Below are positions 42,600 to 55,159 of a DNA stretch of 64,000 nt, piece after piece. The first letter of the stretch is position 1. Every line of letters starts with the position of its first letter. Location: NCBI RefSeq assembly GCF_004359215.1, contig NC_090611.1:646189-710188 (forward strand), in the 5' to 3' direction. The position numbers were made by a program, and so were the translations under genes. This DNA comes from Bremia lactucae (taxonomy: Eukaryota > Oomycota > Peronosporomycetes > Peronosporales > Peronosporaceae). A model generated the notes under the pieces. That model made no database searches. It was not told the origin of the DNA and saw only the letters and a program-made list of their open reading frames with translations.

Positions 42600-43650
42600 G
42601 CCATCGCCCTTTGGGAAAAGAGTTCTCTTGCTGGCAATTTTACCCCAGCAGAGACCCTGGCTTATCAGCAAGTCATCATATGGCCGCGCTTGCCGCATTT
42701 ATAGCAGACAACGTCTGCATTGCCCAACTCCATGGGAGCGACATCTTACCTCTCGGCCGACGAATTATACCAAGCCGCCGGCGCTGTTGTAGGATTGCTC
42801 GTCAACATAGGCAATTTGGATTGCCTCTTCAGTCGTCGACAGCACCTTTCTGAAAAGGGCCTGTTGCGTTGGGCCATGCCGTAGTCCGTTCATAAATAAG
42901 GGCACTTTAACGTGCCTCAGAATCGGAGCTACAGTAATGGACGCCGACAGCGAGCGCATCTCCTGTACATACTCTTGCGAAGATCGCTTCGCCTGTCGCG
43001 CCTCAAAGAAGCGCGCCTAAAGCAACACTTTGTTGTATGGCGGCTGGTACATGGCACGAATCTTTGTCTTAAAGATCGTTTATGTAGGGAACGCTTTTTT
43101 TGTCCGCCATAAGCGCCGAGTAAGCCCACTCTGAGACCTTATCGCGCAGGTGCGATATGGCGTACGACACCATCCGGCTGTCGTCCTCGATGATCTGCGC
43201 GACACCGTACTGTTCCACAGCTAACAGTTAGTAAACAATCGTGTTCGCTGCAGTTCCATCGAACTTGGGCGGGGCCATTTGAATGGGCCTCGGATAATGC
43301 GGCCGGGCGGAGAGCATTTCAGCAGTCCTGTTGAGAGCCTCGCTCCGAGCCTCGCTCTGCTCACGCCTCAGCTCATCCTGAGTCTGAGTGACGGACCTCG
43401 CCGCAGCATGGCTCTGTGCCTCGGATGCGGATCTCCGCTGTCTGAGCACGAATGCCTTAAACTGCTCCAGCTGAGCTACATGTTGCCCAGGAGGATTTCC
43501 CAAGAGCCTGGTCAGGGCTTGTTCACCAAGTCCCTGCGCCATAAGCCCTGCCACCTCCCGATGATGTTTGTAGAGGTGGGAAAAAGAGCTTAATCGATGT
43601 TGAGGCTCATCCTCACGTACACACGCAGATATGCGAGCCATGGGAAGGAT
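42600..43650 (-). pseudogene. Element C Gag
   Basis: From ATG near 43,640 the frame reads MARISACVREDEPQHRLSSF, then a coiled, Arg/Glu-rich stretch and PRPIQMAPPKFDGTA. After breaks come EMRSLSASITVAPI-like text and MNGLRHGP, and a zinc knuckle at about 42,710-42,670 (CYKCGKRGHMMTC). Stops directly follow the knuckle. The primer-site candidate TGGTAGCACTTAAAATCC lies between the LTR and this Gag. Confidence 0.8.
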
Positions 43651-43666
43651 TTTAAGTGCTACCAAG

Positions 43667-44196
43667 TGTAGGCGGGCACGTCTTAGTGCGGCCACGCTCT
43701 ACTTAGACACACACCCTAGCACAGCGAGCAAGCGGTTAGACCGTCTTCACTTGCATGCAGTAGAAAGTTGTGGTGGGCGCCTTAGCGACCTCACCTAACG
43801 CACTAAGCACTCTAGTATAGTGTCGTCAATCGAGCGGTGATCCGACTCCTCGTGCGCACTTACCAAGTAGGAAGTAGTTTTCTGACTGATTTATATTTAA
43901 ATGTATTAATGTATATACCTATTTTTACCAATCAGAATGTCATCTCTGTAAATAACACTACTATGTAAAAGGAGCGTATCTTTCCGGATACCTCGCGTAA
44001 CGGATGACGCCTAGCGTCATCCGTCCTAATGTGAATGCACCTATGTTCATTACATACACAAGGGTTGGTCACAAATGTGAACCACACCCGAGTGCTGGGT
44101 CGAATTACTTTACTTATGTTATTAAGCGCCCCCTTAAGCTTACCATGTGTACTTAACGGTGATTTTGTAATAATAGGGCAACTTTAGCCCGCTACA
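43667..44196 (-). repeat. Element C 5' LTR
   Basis: This 530-bp LTR begins TGTAGGCGGGCACG and ends CCCGCTACA (plus-strand text). It is followed by the TATAG duplication at 44,197-44,201. Confidence 0.92.
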
Positions 44197-44201
44197 TATA
44201 G

Positions 44202-46180
44202 CATGGAAACTTAAACAAAAAAAAAGTGACGGTCTCCACCGTTGAAGACTTCGAGCCTTGAGAGCGACTATACGCTTTCTTATCACGACGTAAAGGGGCA
44301 ACATTCGCTTGCACTGAAGCAGTACAACCTAACCTACACTAATTGCGGTGTAGGAATGGTGCCATCGAATACTTCAGGTGCACAACTCGCAGAGAAAGGT
44401 TTTAAAATTGCAACTCGTGGCTAAGCACCTGCAGGTCAATACTTAGGATGGTCTACCCTCCTCCGCATCTATTGATGGACTCGAACGGTGAGAAGCGCTT
44501 CTTAAATTACCGCGATGTGAGAGAAGTTCGATCAAGTTATCTCATTCGCTGGCGGGTGCATCACACTTACCCTTCGCATGATAGACGTGAGTCTCGCTCC
44601 AAACTGCATATATAGACGTTCCGGGTTTCGTCGGCCAGTACGACGATAACCACCTATATTTTGGTCCACAAGGACCATCCGGAAGAAGCGCCTCCAAATA
44701 AGTCCTTTGGGGAAAGTGCGCCTCCCTCGGTGCATGAATTGCGTTCTTGACGCAGCAGGGACATGAGTTTCTAAAACCGGTCAAGTTTAGTAACCTCGCC
44801 GTATAAGCTTAGTAAATTTCTACAAAAGCTTCCAAGCTTTAAACAAGGTTTAAATTCCAAGAGACACTTGCCAGTACCATGATGTTGAAAAAGGCATCGA
44901 TAAAGAAATTCGGCTCGTCCCCACCAGGGCTGTAAAGGGTGAGTCAAATATCTTAATTTTGTATGGGTCATTGGTCATTCTCGACCATCGTATTTAGTTG
45001 CCCTTCGCGGGCAATCCAGGTCTTTTCCGAGGAGCGACACGCAAAGTATTGCGTTCTCTCCCTCTTAACTATTGTTAGCAATCGAGCGAACATTCATTTC
45101 GAAGTGATAGCTATGGTCCCTACGTCCCTCTTGATGCACGTTATCATTACCAGCGCTGTCACAATTACCGAAGTCATTACAATATGAATTCTCGTCATTT
45201 TGGTCGGGCAAACCGAATTTTAGCAAGTAAATGTTTATTCGGATCGCCAGAACCCACTGGTTCGGCTATGCCGGTTACGGATGATCTGAAGTCTATTTCA
45301 GATGTTCTTAAGGCGGACGCGGCAGCAAAGGCCTGAGCTCTGATATTTTGTTCCATTTGCAGCTGCTAGGTTGGCCACCTTAGCGGTGCGCGACATATAC
45401 TTGTTGTTTATGCAAAGAATTGGTTAGAAATGCCTTTACATGCTCCCTTTCGCAGATAGACACAAAAGTATTATCTTCAAATAAAAACAGTCACTAAATT
45501 GACTGTTGGATAGGGGGTAGTAGCTCGTTACATAAATATTATTACCTACACAAAGAGCAATAAAAAAAAATATTCTTATTTTTAAATTAATATTGTCAAT
45601 ATTTCCAATACAAGATAATGTGTGGCAGTTATATGACAGTTCTGTTCATTGGTCGATTATAGTCTTGGATCATTACACTAAAGATTTATTCGGTTTAATA
45701 TTATTTTTATTTTCTCCATGAAAAATTATAAATATTCATAAAACATTTCTTACAAAATCATTAATCTTTATTTAAAAGCATTAAAAAATATTGTCTCTTT
45801 TTTTTCTTCGTTGAGGACATTGTTTTAAGGCGGGACTTTTATTTCTTTTTCATTTTATTAAACGTTTCTGTGTTTTCTTTTAAATAATTGATTAATTGTA
45901 GACATCTTATTTTTTTATTTAAATAATATCAAATTTGAACCGCTCACATTTTATTAGTAATTTTTTATCGTTTAGTCAATTGTTACAAATGAGAATATTA
46001 AAATTTTATAAACAACTTCTTAACTTTTCTAAAAATCGCTGCAGGACGCGCGGTAAGGCGGTATGCAATGAGTCACTAAGCATACTTTCTTATTTATATA
46101 TTATAAGACAGGACATTAAGATGAACACGTACGTTATATTGGATTACATTAACACAGTTTTATATTTCCCCATACCAGTC
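44202..46180. other. Unassigned, partly hairpin-rich, AT-rich at 45,540-46,060
   Basis: No gene is certain. A short plus-strand frame, 45,184-45,336, starts MNSRHFGRANRILASKCLF. It is open further upstream to about 45,076 and contains perfect hairpins at 45,250-45,263 and 45,284-45,303, like the antisense ORFs of nearby gypsy elements. It may be the start of fragments D's antisense ORF. 45,540-46,060 is strongly AT-rich without recognisable content. Confidence 0.3.
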
Positions 46181-46189
46181 CGATGTGCT

Positions 46190-46500
46190 CGAAGGACCAG
46201 CCTGTTCATCGGCAAGATCGCAATTGCGTCCTCCTCGGCTTACAGGAGGACGTAGACATGAGAGCCGTGATCGTCGCCACGACTTGACGACGACAGTGTA
46301 ACGTCTTTGCGTTAAGAGATCGGATGACCAAGCGGAAAATGCGAATGCATTGTTAACAAACGACCGGGGAATGTAAATTATTCGCAGCGAGCTGGCGAAG
46401 AGCTCGTCGAAATCCTTGCAGGATGAAATAAAATGCCAAAGCCGGGAGCATAAGTCCCTGACAGATGTTTTGAAACGCTGGTGTTCACCCGTGAAAGCCT
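46190..46500 (+). pseudogene. Antisense ORF tail (fragments D)
   Basis: A plus-strand frame reads SELAKSSSKSLQDEIK, then SREHKSLTDVLKRW, a coiled-coil end comparable in position to the tail of element C's antisense ORF. A 9-bp-arm hairpin lies at 46,227-46,252. Confidence 0.4.
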
Positions 46501-47960
46501 CACACTAGTAGCACGGGCGGAGACGTTCAACGTAAAACGTAGGAAGCTTGCGCATCCTTCGAGGCAGCTCGATCGTGTATGCGTTGCGTTGGCGGCTTAC
46601 TACACGTAATGGGCTTACATACTTGAGCAGTAATATGTTACTGCCCACATTCGTCACTTTTTTAGGTATATTTACCAAAGATACTAGGACTTGGCCGTTG
46701 ATCTGAAATAAAGAAGCATTTACTCTTCAAGTTTTTTGAAGCGTTACGTTTTTGTCGACCCACTGCACCTTAAGAATCTTGACTTCCACATAGGCTCTTC
46801 TGACGTCGTAATGTTGGCGACTGAACACTAAAGATTAAAGTTGCGACAGTGGGCTTATTCCACCACAAAGAAAATTACCAACCTCGCTATTCTTTGAAGG
46901 AAGTGTGGACTAATTTTACGGTGCGTAAAGACGCATGATCCGTGTAACCAACAAACGTTTTTCTCTTAAAAATATACTCGAATTTAGCCAAGGCATATTT
47001 CATTGTAAGGAACTCTTTGTCATGCACACGATTATTAATCTCAGCTGGCCGAAGCTGACGCAACTGATAGCAGACGACGCGCCGTGCCGTCTGTGTCATA
47101 TTGCATTGAACGCTCAGCCAATTGCAAAATATAGACCACATGAAATAGTCTGCCTTGGTCTACATTCGCCCATAGCGGCAAATGGATCAAGCTTTGCTTG
47201 GTTACTTTGTAGGAACGCTGACACTTAGCGTTCCATGACCACCTTGCATCTTTCTTAAGTAAAAAGAAATATGTACTGGCCATTCGGCATATTTGCGCGA
47301 GTACTTATACATGGACGCCGCTACGTCGCGGAAGTGACGAAGTCCTTGACACCGGTCAGTGGGTACTCGCCTTGATCGTTTCGGAATCAGGGTGTTCACC
47401 CTGTGTTTCCACGGTGCACCCAAGAAGGGGAGTTTTGCTTGCAGCGAATATACACTTCTTGAGATCTGAAAACAACTTCTGCTGTCGCACAAGTGTAAGA
47501 CTGTTTCTAACTTGGGTAAAGTGTACTTCAACGCCCGACAAACAAAGCTGTGAACGAAGACTCAGCTAATATCCCGGTGCGAAATCTCACACCGATCTCA
47601 ACACATCTGTGAATGTTGCAGGGGCATTACTTAGCCTCTTTGGCTTAACTAGCCACTTCCAAAGCGTACCACTATTAACCTTACTGCTATGATCGGAATA
47701 TTGAGTTCACGCATAAGGATCATACAAAATTTTACTCATTAGATCCATGGACGAAAACAAGGTTCTCTTCGACATACTATTGAGGATTTTGTCTTTTCTC
47801 GGTACCGGCCTTTGTGCCGCAACCGTCGCAGCTTACAGTTTGTTGAATGCATGCACTATCCGCCACCCTCCTGTGAACAGAAGGTCGAGAGGTACGTGGG
47901 AAGGTTGATGTCTAAGCGATCGAAAAATTGCTTGCCGATCGCTAATACTTGTTTACGAGG
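46500..47960 (-). pseudogene. Gypsy remnant D: integrase end, RNase H, RT
   Basis: Near 46,530-46,620 the minus strand reads RNAYTIELPRRMRKLPTFYV, the end of a gypsy integrase. RNase H (LRQLRPAEINNRVHDKEFL, then MKYALAKFEYIF) lies at 47,140-46,900. RT remnants at 47,540-47,200 and 47,880-47,780 (GGWRIVHAFNKL) follow. The integrase core between 46,620 and 46,890 is missing. The RT is close to element A (1-1195). Confidence 0.75.
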
Positions 47961-47989
47961 CAGTGGCCACTGGTTCTTTTTTTCTTTTT

Positions 47990-48850
47990 AGGTACATTAC
48001 AGTCATCAAGCTACACTTTAGCTAGCGACCCGAGAATGTCCCTTCGGCCAACGCCTACACATCCTTCGCCGAAAACTACGGCTTTTTACCAGGCAAGCAC
48101 GTTTCATGTAATGGGTACTCTGGGTGCCACCAGTCCAGCTGCCCCAAGTATTCGTTGCCGGGGTTTTGCTTTAACGAGAGGCCGAGCTTGAGGTACCAGG
48201 GTTCCCGGTAAGTACAAATGAGTCACACATTCTTTATCGACCTTGGTTTTGTCGCAGGGGGTTTGAACCGTCAATCAAACGATTGCCACATAATTGTGTC
48301 CAGTCGGTGTCACAACTTAACCGTATCGAATGCGGCTATATAATAAGTGGCATACTTCTTATGCCACCTCCATCCGAATAGTCTCGTTTAGGTGGAACTA
48401 AAACGTCGCTTCTAGAGCGCGCCAAGACAGACTCTCATTATTATAATGGCGTCTATTATTCGTGAATAGCTCAAAGGGAAATCACTTGGCAGTTTTTACC
48501 CGATCCCGGTCGTGTTGCGCTTGATTGAAACAACCGACCAATACAAAGCAGAATTCCTGCTCTGTTTTCAGCCGCATTCCGATGTGGCGAATCAACTTCG
48601 CTTATTTGCGTGTGAGAGCATTCATATGCGGTACTGTACCCTCTGCTTCTCTTCATCACGCTGCTCCTGCTAGTCATAACTGGTGCCTCTTCTCATAGGC
48701 AGATACCAGTCTCGGCACGTCGAGTCGAAGGGCGTCGAACGGTTCCCAAGAGTCAAATCCCTTCGGTGTATTGTCCTCTAGACGAGGATCTGAAGCTTAC
48801 GTTTCACAGAGCGGAGGGCAAGCAACCTTTCTACAAGGATCTGTGCGCTT
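47990..48850 (+). pseudogene. Antisense ORF fragment, element C type (fragments D)
   Basis: Plus-strand text from about 48,350 to 48,840 parallels element C 37,520-38,060, including the phrase TRSRSCCA and the PVPKSQ-like and GGQA.F.QGS stretches. Many stops are present. Confidence 0.6.
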
Positions 48851-49351
48851 GCCATTGCCTCACAAATTTTTCGAATGATTACTAATCACTCATCCGCAAA
48901 GCGCTGAGCCTCGCTCACGCTTTTAGTATCAAACTCACCTATCACACTGCCGAGAGGTTGGTCGTAGGGCGTAGTTGCCAATAACGAAGCATCGTTACTG
49001 TTTAGGAGCACAGGCATTTCTTGCCGTGACTCCATACTGACCACTGCTAAACCGACTGGGTCACTAGGGCAATTTTCCGTCGTTGGAATGATACCCTCAC
49101 GAATCATCGTTATATTGACGAAGGCGACCCTTCGAGCGGATATCGTGAAGATCCGAAGTCAGTCGCGAGACTTGACTTTCAAGATCCCCGATCCGTCGTT
49201 CAGCAGCACTCAATGCCTGCGACTGAACGAAAGCAGGATAGGCTGCCGCGAGTAGGTAACGGAAACCGCCACTCCTATCGGGCGTTGCCTGCATAGGTGG
49301 ATGCTGGTGGCAACCAACGCTCTCAGCCTCAGATCCTGCCAGGCCGCGCAT
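48850..49351 (-). pseudogene. Inverted antisense-ORF coil and integrase tail (fragments D)
   Basis: On the minus strand 49,351-49,110 reads ALSAAERRIGDLESQVSRLT, matching the plus-strand coil of element C at 38,160-38,230. Next, 49,107-48,886 matches element C integrase linker text (GIIPTTENCPSDPVGLAVV). The coil is thus inverted relative to the rest of its ORF. Confidence 0.65.
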
Positions 49352-49399
49352 GTAACCACAAGATCCGATGATAGTATACGTTGATCCAAGCCTTACATT

Positions 49400-50881
49400 T
49401 AAGTCTCTCCATACTTTTCATTTAGCGTTTACCGCATGCGCATGATTTGACGAGTTTATTGTACATCTTCAGGATTCGTCAAGTGTGCCCGCTTTTAAAT
49501 AGTCGGCTGAGCATCTGTGTCCTATGAGGTGGAAAATAACGCGAGCTGAGACTTCCTGGTGCCTAAACTGGTGTGATCGAATGATGAATGGTCGGGACAG
49601 ACCTCCGTTGAGAGTTATAATGCCCGGGTTGCATAACGATATCCATGTCTCCGGGAGGTGGTGACTCTTGCTGTTGTACTGAAAAAATCAACAGTCGATA
49701 ATTTGCTGACATTGTCAGATTTACGGCCGTTTCCGGTTGATGCGCAGCGCCTTAGACGATTAAGTAATTGACAGCCAGACAGCTGAAGGTGTACAGGCTC
49801 GTATATTATACATTTGCTCGAGGACAACGCATCCGTCAACGCGCCTGTAACTGGATGCTTATAGCGCCAAATTTATTAGGCCGGTCCCGAGCAATTACCA
49901 ATTACCGACAACCGCGATAACTGGTTCGTTTCCGCCCCAATGAAACGGGGACGATCCGATTGGAGCTGTGTGTCGTGAGCAACAATCGTCACTTCGGTAA
50001 ACGTATCATCTACGCAAGCTTATACGAGAAGAAATCAGAGTACTACTTGGCTTTCAGGATAGTGCGGAGAACGGGGCTGTGCGTCCTCTCGACCGACACT
50101 TCTATGCGCTGGAAACGGTTGCTCGATTTAGTGATACATACACTACCAGAAAAAATACGGTAGAGTAATCACACTAGTGCAATAGGTTATCGATGCGTTT
50201 GATTGCTGGGAGGGAGAGCGCATTTATAATTTAAGAACCGCCACATCCTGATGACCTGGGGTCCGTACAGCGAAGGATTCTCGGATCTACGAACGCCTAC
50301 AGCCGCAACACCTAACTCCACAAGCGTACCGATCAGTGTAAGAAGAACAGTACCATTTACAGCTAGTTTAGGCACAACCTCGTTCGAGATATAAGTCAAG
50401 CATATCGCAATATTAGCCTTGTCAAAAAGAAAGGTACCCTTCTCCTTTTATTTTGGTTTTATTTCTCGACAAGATTCACTTTGTGCACTGATGCATAATC
50501 TCGAAATTTGGCATAGAAGTGAAGTTAAAAGTTATGCAAATCTTAGTCGATGTTGTAGCTAGACTTTCACCCAAATTACGATGCTGAAAGACTAATGCTA
50601 ATTCCATTATATTTCAATCGCTTTCGAAGTTCCAAGTTGATATTTAAGTATCATTTCTAAAGGGTGTAGGCGCCCTCCGCCCGGCTTGTCGGGTTGTTTC
50701 TAATATGCACCGCTTTGTCCCTTCAACATGCTACGAACATATCCGGATGAATTAGACACGTGTCATTTAGGTAGTTAAGATATGTCAAATTATTCGGAAA
50801 GTTCGCCTTCATTCTGTTCCAAGCCTTCTCATTTTTTAAGTCGCAAAGGCAACAAGGATATTCCAATATGAAATAAATTTT
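49400..50881. other. No recognised gene
   Basis: Likely decayed transposon sequence. Open frames are short and without motif. A few palindromic stretches continue from the preceding element. Confidence 0.3.
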
Positions 50882-51358
50882 TGTAGCGAATCTACCTCGC
50901 TCCTTTAGTCAGTGGTAAACTTATTAATTAAAGAGTTTCTTAGTTCTATAGAACCAATAGGTTAAGAAGTTAGGGAGTCGAACAAGCTATAAAGCTTAGT
51001 GAATTCTAGTTCAAAAGATTCAGGGGTTCGAAGACCATCGCAATTAGTGCCAGCGAGTATGTGCCTTAGAAAGGCTTCTATCACTCACAGATCAATGCGC
51101 AAGCCTTAGGAAGGTACTAGACGCTTTAAGGTCAAAAGAGAACAAAACTTTATGGGCTTATTAATTTTAATAAAATTACCCTGCCAGTTTGAAATAGATT
51201 TCGGCCGCCAGATTCATTCATGGCGGCTGCCACATATGTTACCCATAATAAATGGATTTATAACAATTATCTAATTTTAGAAAGAAGAAAAGTTTATTTT
51301 ACCCATAAAGTATACGTACCACCACAACGATTCACCAATCAATGTGTGCCCCACTACA
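50882..51358 (-). repeat. Element E 3' LTR
   Basis: It starts TGTAGCGAATCTACCTCG and ends CCCCACTACA, followed by a purine tract on the minus strand (ATGGGGGAGGG). The start resembles TGTAGCGGAGCTACCTCG at 57,313. The two LTRs then diverge. Confidence 0.6.
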
Positions 51359-51499
51359 CCCTCCCCCATCAGACCTTTAACACCTAGTGACAACACTCGC
51401 TTCATTTCCTTTTTGAGTTTGGAATACAAGCAATTAACCGTTTGGTTGTGTTTTTGCATTGTCTTATGACAACAAACGACTCCTAGCTACTCCTCCGAC

Positions 51500-52650
51500 A
51501 ATGAGTTGCAGGTGGAGTACATGATTTTAACTCCGTCGAAGGAAGATGAAGAAAAGCCTCGCTTATATACGCCTCGACGTGTAGTCGAGTCTCGTCGGGC
51601 GCCACATTCGTTCCCAGAACGTGGTGCCGCAAACATTGTTGCTACCCTGCACCAGGCGCCGGACCCTCAGTCCAATATCATCACGAACTGCTCGATGAAG
51701 AGCGAGAGCAGGCAATCCTCATAAAGGAACCAACTCGTCGTCGATCTACAGAGCTAGCGAAAGCAAAAGCTCACAGTGAACATCGATTCACTCCACTTAG
51801 TGTGGAAAACCGCCTCAAAGAAATCACGGACCGCAGCTTGAAAGTCTGGACCTCCGGACCAAAGGCACGAACGCCGGAGGAATCGCTGCTCGCGACGCTC
51901 TTCATGAGCGATACCTTAAGCCCAAGGTATAAGCGACATCAGTATCTGACGGGTTTGCGTGGTCAGCCCCGTGGGGCTTCTGTGATCACAATGAGGGAAA
52001 TTCCGATCGCTCTGTTTCTAAACGATTCAAAAAAAGAAAACGGCGCTTTGTTTTAGAACTGGCCCCGTCGGGCCCGCTACCTCCGCAACATCTGGTGTAT
52101 ATGAGAGTCTGCGGATGTGGCTGATGCTCGTTTGGAACGGAAGATTCGCTTCGATTTCGCCAAGTTTTAGGCCGCAGGCCAATTACGTTCGGCGTTTATG
52201 CCTTATTACGAGGATAGGTGTAGCCAATATTTCAGTGCTTCCGTCACCCTGCTACTATAGATCAAAGCCACACTGAGGCTATAGATCCACCTATTCCCAA
52301 TTCTAGTGGTGGAAAGGAACGTTTGGCGCAAGTTGACCCTGAGCTTGGCGCTGAAAATCTTCAACGGCGTACATGCAATCTTGCCAAAGAGGTAACTCAA
52401 ACTCCCAAAAGTTTTCAATAGAGTGATATCCCAGCCACTCCACCAGATACTGGTATTTGCCCTTACGATGGTTCGCTGTAGAAGATCCTTAACGCTCAAC
52501 TGAAGGCTCCTCGCGAATCAAGCAGTGCGGGAGGGGGCCAAATCTCGGTGTAAGCATTTGATGCTTCAAAGCACGAGGTGAAGTTTCTTCGCGAGGGCTT
52601 TGCTCGGGTTGAGGGCTCTTTTAAGGCGGTCCAAAATTGTATTTAAATCT
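51500..52650 (+). pseudogene. Antisense-strand ORF of element E
   Basis: The plus strand carries a Glu/Arg-rich segment (EEREQAILIKEPTRRRST), then ENRLKEITDRSLKVWTSGPK, SPRYKRHQYLTGLRGQPRG, and a region around AAGQLRSAFMPYYEDRCSQY. A final coil-like KHEVKFLREGFARVEGSFKA follows. The order resembles element C's antisense ORF. Stops and frame changes occur after 52,056. Perfect hairpins include 51,911-51,930. Confidence 0.55.
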
Positions 52651-52679
52651 TGTAACGCCAGCAACCTCGTTTAGAGGTC

Positions 52680-53949
52680 AGCTGGACATCCTGGTGAGGA
52701 TGCAGCAATCTGCGACACAGCCGTCTTTTCGACGCAAGCGCCTCCAAGTCCACGTGGGAAGGGTTTCAATGTGGCTTAATAAGCCGACGTAGAACACTAA
52801 GGGTGCACGCAGCTTGCTAGGAAATTCTAGTGTGTAGGCTAGACCCTTCTTGGCCACAACCATCAATTGTCAAACGAAGCGCAAGCGCAATTTGGTCTTG
52901 AAGACCGCGGAAACCAAATTGGTAGGTATATATTTAGCGTTTAATACAACTCGGTCTCCGTCCACATAAGAATTATTACAGCTTCTGCCTTTGGCATCTG
53001 CTAGTTCTTTCCGTTCTTCTTTGATATCAGCCATCGTGTCACGTACAGCTCTTAAGACACTAAATTTCTTCGCAAGAAACTCGCTTGCTTGTTTCCGAAT
53101 AATAAAATGGCTAATATCAGCAAGCCTATCGGCTAATTCTCCCTCACAAGCCCTGAGCCACGCAGTGGTATCGTAAACGGAACGCGTGGTGGGTAAGACC
53201 GTTGGCATAGAGCAGAGTGTAGCCTGTAGAGGCATGGACAGCGTGATCCACCACTGGGAGCATTGAGCTCCAGCGCTTTGATGTTCTAGCACACACAGTG
53301 CGTAAAGCGTCCACAATGACGCGATTGACACGTTCAGTGTGACCACGGTCTGCGGATGGTACGCGGTGGACATGTCCAATCTAGCTCCAAGCACTCGGAA
53401 AATCGATTCATCAGAATTTGCTTTGGGGGGGTCTTAACCAGTGACAATTGCCTTAGGCAATCCGTGTTGTCGAAATACGCGATCGATGAACAGCCTTGCT
53501 GTACCTTCACAATCAATGGCATCCGCCATAGCAATGAGTAATTTATCTCAATAGGTTAACAAAGAACACTATGCCGGAGTTATCAGCCGAATCTTTCGGT
53601 AGACTAAAATGTATACTAATGGACTCCCAACACCCTATGGGTACAAGCAGACTTGCCAGTGGAGCCGCAGCATGAGCCGAGGGTTTGACCCGTTGGCAAG
53701 TTCGAATGAGCGAACGTATGTCCTTACCCAATTGTAAAGCTTGAACCACCAATAGATCTGGCTTACTGAGTCGTAGGTCTTTTCTTTACCGAGATGACTA
53801 ATAAGGACAGTATCGTGCGGCTCATAGAGGACTCGATACTTCAAATCTTCATCATGAGGAACAACGACGCGCGGAGTATCCGGAGCATCCGTACAATAAA
53901 GCAGCAGGTCGTTATTGATAGAAATCGATGTAATCTTGCACGCAAACAT
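52680..53949 (-). pseudogene. Element E integrase
   Basis: The zinc-binding and linker parts read LISHLGKEKTYDSV and ADNSGIVFFVN. The core downstream has LDMSTAYHPQT. The C-terminal module follows (YVDGDRVVLNAKYIPTNLV, then EFPSKLRAPLVFYVG). Broken in several places. Confidence 0.8.
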
Positions 53950-53999
53950 GCCAAAAGATTAAGCCCGATTCAGTGCTCTTTAGAGGGGCAACCTAGTCG

Positions 54000-55159
54000 C
54001 AGTGCGTAACGACGTGTAATCTGTATTTATCACAAACGGCTTAGAGCCTAGCAGATATATTCTCAATTTGACAGGAGCATACTTCATTGCGAGTAACGCG
54101 TTGTCATGAACTGGTAGTTCTTTCCGCAGCTTTTAGCTGTCTGGCTCGAACGCAATTACACGTTCACGCCCATCATCATCTGCTGTAACAGAGCACTGCC
54201 AATGGCAAAATCCGATGCATCACAGACGACACTGAAAGGCCAATTTGAATTTGTCAGTGCCAGAATTGGGGTATCGATAAGACAATCCTTTACTGCTTGA
54301 AAAGCATTATGCTCTGTGCTTGTCCAGCCCCTATTCGTACCCTATGGAAGATTAGATAATGGCCTAGCCATATCAGCTTAAGTCTCGCTAAATTTATGTA
54401 AATAACTGGCGAGAGCCAACCACTCACGCAAATTCTTTTTGTTCTTAGGAACCGTCCAATCTACTATGGCTTTTACCTTAGCGGGATCCGCTCTACAAAT
54501 TCGCTTCCCAATGAAGCTTTTTAAGAAGGGATGTTCTTCTGCGCCAAAATGCATCTATGTTTATAGGCATAAATTTAATTTGTGCGCAAACAATCGAGCT
54601 TTGATCGCAATGGTCTATGCAGTTTACGACATCCGTCTGGCCCTGTTCCGTAGGACTGTGGACAAAAATGTCATCAAAATATGTATGTGCATAACCTCGA
54701 TGAGGGCGGAAAAGTTGCGTCACTAGACGATTAAATGTTGCCGGGGCGTTGAAGAGCCCTTGTGGCATAACCAAATACTCCTATAGCATACCGTTTGGGG
54801 TGTTAACCGCTGTAAGCGAAATATCACTAGCTCGTATGAGCAGTTGGTAATACCATCGACTACGTCAAGCGCACTGTACAATGTACTTCCCGCCATATTC
54901 TTCTGGAGAACATCCTTTCAAGGAATGGGGGTTTGCGCTGGTATAATGGCAGTAGTAATCTTATTATAAGGTGTACAATGCGCCATTTACCATTTGGCTT
55001 TTCGACACAAAAGTCGGTGTCGAATGGGGGGTGATTTGCTATCTCGTACCATTCCAGCCTCGTGCTTAGCACGGGAGAAATTGTCAAAAACGTCACACTG
55101 CTCCTTTGGTAAAGGCCACAGTAGTATTTGTTCCAGGTACCAGTACGGAGTAGAGACAT
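54000..55159 (-). pseudogene. Element E reverse transcriptase and RNase H
   Basis: RT text includes FCVEKPNGKWRIVHLI, then PLYQRKPPFLERM, and MVMPQGLFNAPATFNRLVTQ with the catalytic TYFDDIFVHS at about 54,690. RNase H remnants lie at 54,300-54,000. Frame breaks occur around 54,780-54,860. The segment 54,311-55,741 recurs at 62,570-64,000 with no difference noted. Confidence 0.87.

Larger units (their letters stand above)
35998..44196 (-). mobile_element. Ty3/gypsy element C, complete with target duplication
   Basis: The two LTRs are in the same orientation, and TATAG stands directly outside both (35,993-35,997 and 44,197-44,201), an exact 5-bp target duplication. On the minus strand the order is 5' LTR, primer site, Gag, protease, RT, RNase H, integrase. 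Between integrase and 3' LTR is a long ORF on the opposite strand. All internal ORFs carry stops or frameshifts. Confidence 0.93.

Noticed and set aside
45076..45336. A secreted effector (RXLR or CRN type)
   Set aside because: No signal peptide, RXLR or LFLAK motif; the setting and hairpins fit a gypsy antisense ORF better.
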